Source: a virus. Taken from it: a stretch of 24,352 nt of DNA. The stretch lies in IMG/VR virus record IMGVR_UViG_3300021077_000171, positions 1-24,352 of that record. The stretch is one strand, 5' to 3'. Shown here piece after piece: positions 21,353-24,352 of the stretch; position 1 is the first letter of the stretch, and every line of letters begins with the position of its first letter. Made by a program: the position numbers and the translations under genes. A model generated the notes under the pieces. It was not told the origin of the DNA. It was given only the letters and a program-made list of their open reading frames with translations, and did no database searches.

Positions 21353-22402
21353 TCATGCTCCTTTAGGAATAAATGATTGTGCGAACGCCCATTTTTCCTC
21401 CGTGAACTTAGCCCACCAGATCTTGCCGTTGTGGAAACTGAATCTGAATCCATGATCGCGCACAGCATCCAATACCTCATCAGAAGGTTTTGTCCCGAAC
21501 AAGATTTCGATTCCGTTCTTCTCCTCGTTCTTACGAACCACAACACCTTCAACCACGACATCGGTTTCGACAACCGGATGTTCAGGCCGCACATAGAAAC
21601 TCTTGTTGTCCACCGCGTCACCAACTCGCCTGATGATGTCGCGTTCAATTTCAGCTCCCGTTACCGCGTCAATCATTCGATAGTCATCATACCGAACATT
21701 GAGACCAAACTCCGATTTCGCAATCTCAACGTGTCGTTCAAATCCAACCCGTCGCTGTGCAAAGACATATTTCGAGCCGCCAAACACATCCGGAAACGGG
21801 CTGTCGCTGTATTCGTAGATGTCTTCCATGCCGTTGAAGTAACCTTCTTCATATTTGCTGACGATCACTTCAACCTCTACCTTGGTTGGACCATCATCCC
21901 AACTCACATCGATCGAGTTGCCACCGCTATACGATCGGGATTTAACCGAGAACTTCTGGCCCGGGAACGCATGCGCCAGTTCCTTCTTGATATTCCGCGA
22001 CGCCAACACCCTGGACTTCTCACCGCCAGCCGTGGTTTCTAGATACGGATACTGTGCCGGCAACTGCTCGCGCAGCTCCTTCAGCTTCCGCTCTTCCTCG
22101 ACCTTTTCTAACCTCGCCTTCTCCAATGCGGTTTCGGCAACGATGACTGCCTCAACAATCTCAGCTTCCGTCGCCACGTCCTCAAGGATTGTCCAATGCC
22201 GCACCACAGATTCCGGCAACATCTTGCAATAGAAGTGACCGAACACAATATCCAAAACGGCGCCGCCACCGGTTAGCATCACCCCGCCAAGAAGTGTTTT
22301 TACCGTTTCCGGATGCTGTTCGCCATGAACGGCCATAACGATTCCGGCATTTCCAGAACGGTCTCTTACGTGTTGCCCTCGCCCAATTTTTCCAGTATAC
22401 AT
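21353..22402 (-). CDS. LPD29-domain polyvalent-type protein
   Basis: The 349-residue protein starts at ATG 22402 behind AAGGAGAGAGG. Residues 1-75 form an SH3-like or small beta domain (KIGRGQHVRDRSGNAGIVMAVHG), followed by a charged coiled coil (about 80-115). At about 130-200 comes an LPD29-like domain: ASRNIKKELAHAFPGQKFSVKSRSYSGGNSIDVSWDDGPTKVEVEVIVSKY, the known N.kkeLk.aFPg.kFsV.s..ysggssi.V.W.dGPt pattern. The last 50 residues contain NGIEILFGTKPSDEVLDAVRDHGFRFS and WWAKFTEEKWAFAQ, a motif shared by many plasmid and phage polyvalent proteins. Such domains occur in large proteins injected with mobile DNA, but here they stand in a mid-size protein. Its biochemical role is not established. 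Confidence 0.7.
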   Translation of the reverse strand: MYTGKIGRGQHVRDRSGNAGIVMAVHGEQHPETVKTLLGGVMLTGGGAVLDIVFGHFYCKMLPESVVRHWTILEDVATEAEIVEAVIVAETALEKARLEKVEEERKLKELREQLPAQYPYLETTAGGEKSRVLASRNIKKELAHAFPGQKFSVKSRSYSGGNSIDVSWDDGPTKVEVEVIVSKYEEGYFNGMEDIYEYSDSPFPDVFGGSKYVFAQRRVGFERHVEIAKSEFGLNVRYDDYRMIDAVTGAEIERDIIRRVGDAVDNKSFYVRPEHPVVETDVVVEGVVVRKNEEKNGIEILFGTKPSDEVLDAVRDHGFRFSFHNGKIWWAKFTEEKWAFAQSFIPKGA

Positions 22403-22412
22403 ACCTCTCTCC

Positions 22413-22757
22413 TTATGCTGCTTTAGTTTTTATTTTCTGCAATTCCTGACTCCTTGGATCTTCCCAAGACCAACCACATTTGAGACAAGTTCTTATATCT
22501 TCAATGCGATGAACAAAACTATCGGTGCAATAACAACGCGGACACGCGATGTCATCACACATCTCATTGAATGCCTCATCATAATACTGGTCCATGATTT
22601 CGTCGTTTTCTACACATACGCCGCACAAATCAAATGATTCATTTTCGTAAGCACTAAAATGTTTTTCACATCGGTCACATCGGCAAACAATCTCAACAAA
22701 ATCGCCGAGGCTGTTGCCGCATCCGTATGTATCACTCCGTATACGTCGCAGTTCCAT
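22413..22757 (-). CDS. Double zinc-ribbon protein
   Basis: The start is ATG 22757, fused to the preceding stop as TAATG. Upstream in-frame residues are antiframe. The 114-residue acidic protein has four Cys pairs: CRCDRC, LCGVC, CPRCYC and CLKCGW, giving two zinc ribbons separated by an acidic helix (ENDEIMDQYYDEAFNEMCDD). Nothing else in it is recognisable. It may be a nucleic-acid or protein-interaction adaptor within the operon. Confidence 0.65.
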   Translation of the reverse strand: MELRRIRSDTYGCGNSLGDFVEIVCRCDRCEKHFSAYENESFDLCGVCVENDEIMDQYYDEAFNEMCDDIACPRCYCTDSFVHRIEDIRTCLKCGWSWEDPRSQELQKIKTKAA

Positions 22758-23194
22758 TACCGTCCCTTTCTGGTTTCTTTGCAATCAGGATATTTTATAC
22801 AACCGTAGAACTTTCCAAACTTGCCTTCACGTAGCACCATCCATTCGCCGCATCGACATTTAATAAGACCGTGATTAACTTGTTCGTTTATCGACAGCAG
22901 CCGCGTTTCAAGATTGTTACGCCATCCCTGCACTCGATACACCTTTGCATCGCTGCCGACACCTCGACTATGTTTGGTAGAGTAAATTACAAGACGAATT
23001 GCGTCTTCTCCGACACCTCTTGACATTCCTCCCAAGGTTACGGAGGAATACATCCGAATTTCGAGATCCGATTTATCGGTCACAGCCTTAACAAAGACCA
23101 ATTCATGAGTCCCTGGAACGACGATTTGCTTAAAACTGCGAGCCTCCATAAACTCATTCATTTCCTCGATCGATATTCTCTGGTACGAGCTCAT
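22757..23194 (-). CDS. Protein with C-terminal topoisomerase-type zinc ribbon
   Basis: The 145-residue protein overlaps the RadC-like gene by 4 nt (ATGA) and the next by one base. Residues 1-108 form an unrecognised alpha-beta domain (EEMNEFMEARSFKQIVVPGTHELVFVKAV, later YRVQGWRNNLETRLLSI). The C-terminus has CRCGEWMVLREGKFGKFYGC, then KYPDC, which is the type IA topoisomerase C-terminal zinc-ribbon pattern (C.C...M..R.g..G.F.gCs.yP.C). This module binds single-stranded nucleic acid in topoisomerases and is found alone in some phage and restriction-associated proteins. Confidence 0.7.
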   Translation of the reverse strand: MSSYQRISIEEMNEFMEARSFKQIVVPGTHELVFVKAVTDKSDLEIRMYSSVTLGGMSRGVGEDAIRLVIYSTKHSRGVGSDAKVYRVQGWRNNLETRLLSINEQVNHGLIKCRCGEWMVLREGKFGKFYGCIKYPDCKETRKGR

Positions 23195-23682
23195 AGAAGT
23201 CCTCTTTCAGCGAATGATGTAAAAAATCCCCCCTCGCCAAAAATGATATGATCCTGCACAGGAATACCCAGTATCTTTCCGGATTCAACCAACTGTTTTG
23301 TGATCGATATATCCTCTTGGCTTGGTTCTAAATTTCCACTCGGATGATTGTGTGCAAACATAACGGCAGATCCACAGCACGTAATCGCAGCACGAAACGC
23401 CTCACGTGGATGCACTAATGATGAATTGACAATGCCAATACTTACCGTGTCAATCGCTACACATACCATTCTGGCGTTCATGACGAACACCATGAATTTC
23501 TCGGTCGGTGCCTCGTGGAATAGAAATCCATAATTACTCGCAAGGTCCGATGGCTGATTAATAGATTCTCGCTTAAATCCGCTCGGCATTCCCTCTACAT
23601 CACGCAATCGCCATACCATCTCTTTCAAGCGATATGATTCATACGTGGGAACGACACACCTATGATACTCTTGCTTCCTCAT
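23191..23682 (-). CDS. RadC-like JAB domain protein
   Basis: The 163-residue protein is a stand-alone JAB/MPN domain of the RadC type. It has the N-terminal Glu in EKFMVFVMNA (E61), the HNHPSGNLEPSQED metal motif (H111, H113, S115, D124), then the DHIIFGEGG ending. It lacks the N-terminal helix-hairpin-helix of chromosomal RadC, as mobile-element versions often do. All zinc-binding residues are intact, so a metallo-hydrolase activity is possible but the natural substrate of RadC-like proteins is not established. It starts at ATG 23682 behind AGAGGAAAAGCAG and leads the operon transcribed from the promoter at 23745-23774. Confidence 0.8.
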   Translation of the reverse strand: MRKQEYHRCVVPTYESYRLKEMVWRLRDVEGMPSGFKRESINQPSDLASNYGFLFHEAPTEKFMVFVMNARMVCVAIDTVSIGIVNSSLVHPREAFRAAITCCGSAVMFAHNHPSGNLEPSQEDISITKQLVESGKILGIPVQDHIIFGEGGFFTSFAERGLL

Positions 23683-23885
23683 CTGCTTTTCCTCTACTGT
23701 TTATTATATATGTTCATTATTTATTAAGTAATGTTATAATGAATAATGTAACTTGTGAGTGACCGTGGTGTCAATATTATGGCCTTTCTAAAAACTTGAT
23801 TGTTTAATGGTATAGGTTATGAGATAAGAAGCCGCTATAAAACATTTGGGATCGATTGTTACCGCATTGGGAATGAATTGAGTGT
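23683..23885. other. Intergenic region between the ATPase end and the JAB operon
   Basis: This 203-nt AT-rich stretch has the -35/-10 pair for the operon and no plausible ORF. I see no strong terminator after the ATPase stop. There are no long direct or inverted repeats. Confidence 0.5.
23745..23774 (-). promoter_or_regulatory. Promoter of the JAB/zinc-ribbon operon
   Basis: Minus strand TTGACA (23769-23774), an 18-bp spacer, then TACATT (23745-23750), in a strongly AT-rich tract. Transcription would start near 23738, giving a UTR of about 56 nt before the RadC-like start at 23682. Confidence 0.6.
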
Positions 23886-24126
23886 TCATCTGGATTGTTT
23901 TTTTAGCTCTTCCATCTTGACCATTCCGTCTTCAATTGTTATGCCGTTGCCCCGACTCCCCACCTGAGTCGTAAAGAATTGAAAGTCCTTATCCGTCTCC
24001 GCTGCCTTGATGAACAAAGCATATGCATCATCGTCCAACTTTTCGATTCCATCAACGCATACGATCTTGAGCTTACCAGCCATTGCCTTGGCGATGCCGA
24101 TAGCAATATCAAGCAGGCGCAATCTT
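23886..24126 (-). CDS. C-terminal part of a phage AAA/SMC-type ATPase
   Basis: The downstream part of the frame reads LDIAIGIAKAMAGKLKIVCVDGIEKLDDD, resembling the end of phage RecF/SbcC-type ATPases, where a signature helix is followed by a Walker B strand and a post-Walker acidic residue (here VCVDGIEKLD). A short strand (FQFFTTQV) and a charged tail follow before the stop at 23886. Everything N-terminal is missing: upstream the frame runs into unrelated GC-rich sequence and then a UvrA piece. Codon use of this part matches the phage. The gene would sit directly before the JAB operon and may be part of the phage's replication or repair block. Confidence 0.55.
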
Positions 24127-24185
24127 ACGAGCAGCAAGCTTGGCAGGCCCAGCAGGCCGGCGATCAGGCCACCGACGGCGCCACC

Positions 24186-24352
24186 CAGATGGTCGTTCAA
24201 TTCCGTCATCGTGCCGACGGTGGAGCGCGAGGTTTTGACGGGATTGGTCTGGTCGATGGCGATGGCGGGCGGGATGCCGTCGATGCGGTCGGCTTTCGGC
24301 TTGTCCATGCGGTCGAGGAACTGGCGGGCGTAGGGCGAAAGCGTCTCGACGT
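24186..24352 (-). CDS. uvrA: UvrA (excinuclease subunit A) internal fragment
   Basis: Fifty-five codons at the right edge read as a UvrA-family segment: VETLSPYARQFLDRMDKP, then RIDGIPPAIAIDQTNPVK and TSRSTVGTMTELNDHL. The family then normally continues K/R-LLFARxG, but after NDHL the sequence becomes GGAVGGLIAGLLG, which does not fit. The fragment is markedly more GC-rich than the phage. It is open at the window edge. It is a bacterial gene fragment joined to phage sequence, and not a functional gene here. Confidence 0.8.

Noticed and set aside
21352-21648. A longer N-terminal extension of the 167-aa gene, giving a 266-aa protein
   Set aside because: The extension is an antiframe of the LPD29 gene, with Arg/Ser-rich non-protein-like sequence. 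A clear AAAGGAG precedes the internal ATG at 21351.
24126-24185. A Gly-rich membrane segment (GGAVGGLIAGLLGLPSLLL) as part of a real protein
   Set aside because: It appears only where two unrelated sequences meet, changes GC content sharply and fits neither UvrA nor the ATPase.
1-24352. tRNA genes, rRNA, insertion sequences and phage attachment sites
   Set aside because: No cloverleaf-like sequence, transposase motif, terminal repeats or integrase gene was found by reading both strands; no att-type direct repeats were seen at the two outer joints.

Overview
The window is a moderate-GC phage (or prophage) segment whose recognisable genes all read on the minus strand, right to left. It encodes part of the head and most of a contractile tail, so the source is a myovirus-type tailed phage of a bacterium. 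Nearly every gene has a Shine-Dalgarno sequence (AAGGAG/AGGAG types), so the host uses SD-led initiation. The host taxon cannot be fixed from this sequence. No terminase, portal, lysis, integrase, tail-fibre or tRNA gene is visible. Coordinates below run against transcription.

Right part (24352 to about 20400): a 55-codon UvrA piece at the extreme right runs directly into the C-terminal end of a phage-type ATPase. After a good sigma70-type promoter (23745-23774) comes a tightly coupled five-gene operon: a stand-alone RadC/JAB protein, a topoisomerase-type zinc-ribbon protein, a double zinc-ribbon protein, an LPD29-like polyvalent-type protein and a cysteine-containing unknown. A small membrane-anchored zinc-ribbon protein and a hairpin pair follow.

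Middle (20340 to 18180): a tripartite HipB-HipS-HipT toxin-antitoxin operon with three near-identical palindromic operators spaced exactly 40 bp apart, then an unknown 112-aa gene. After that a strong promoter (18296-18324) is followed only about 110 nt later by a rho-independent terminator (18174-18232). This is either a small RNA or an attenuated leader for the structural genes.

Left part (18064 to about 860): a 59-aa ORF, then a 918-aa polyprotein that joins a T4 gp21-type prohead protease, a scaffold-like region and the major capsid protein. Next are a protein with a perfect C2H2 zinc finger, a MuF-type head protein fused to an HExxH metallopeptidase domain, four or five head-tail connector and tail-terminator proteins, a 64-aa unknown, tail sheath, tail tube, a tail/baseplate-hub assembly chaperone made with a probable programmed -1 frameshift (T_TTT_TTT), tape measure, LysM/gp53-type hub proteins, gpD/gp27-like hub, spike-like protein, a small unknown, gp25-like wedge and the N-terminal part of a gpJ-like wedge protein.

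Left end (about 860 to 1): the gpJ-like gene stops inside its fold and the sequence turns into the C-terminal part of a DUF2229-type and the start of a COG3581-type CoA-dehydratase-activase-related protein. These are bacterial metabolic genes unrelated to the phage. Both ends therefore join mid-gene to mid-gene with unrelated DNA, which I read as assembly or amplification chimeras, or less likely deletion joints of a decayed prophage. The main points of biological interest are the HipBST module with its phased operators, the MuF-protease fusion, the capsid polyprotein, the C2H2 finger, the promoter-terminator RNA and the uncharacterised JAB/zinc-ribbon/LPD29 operon.
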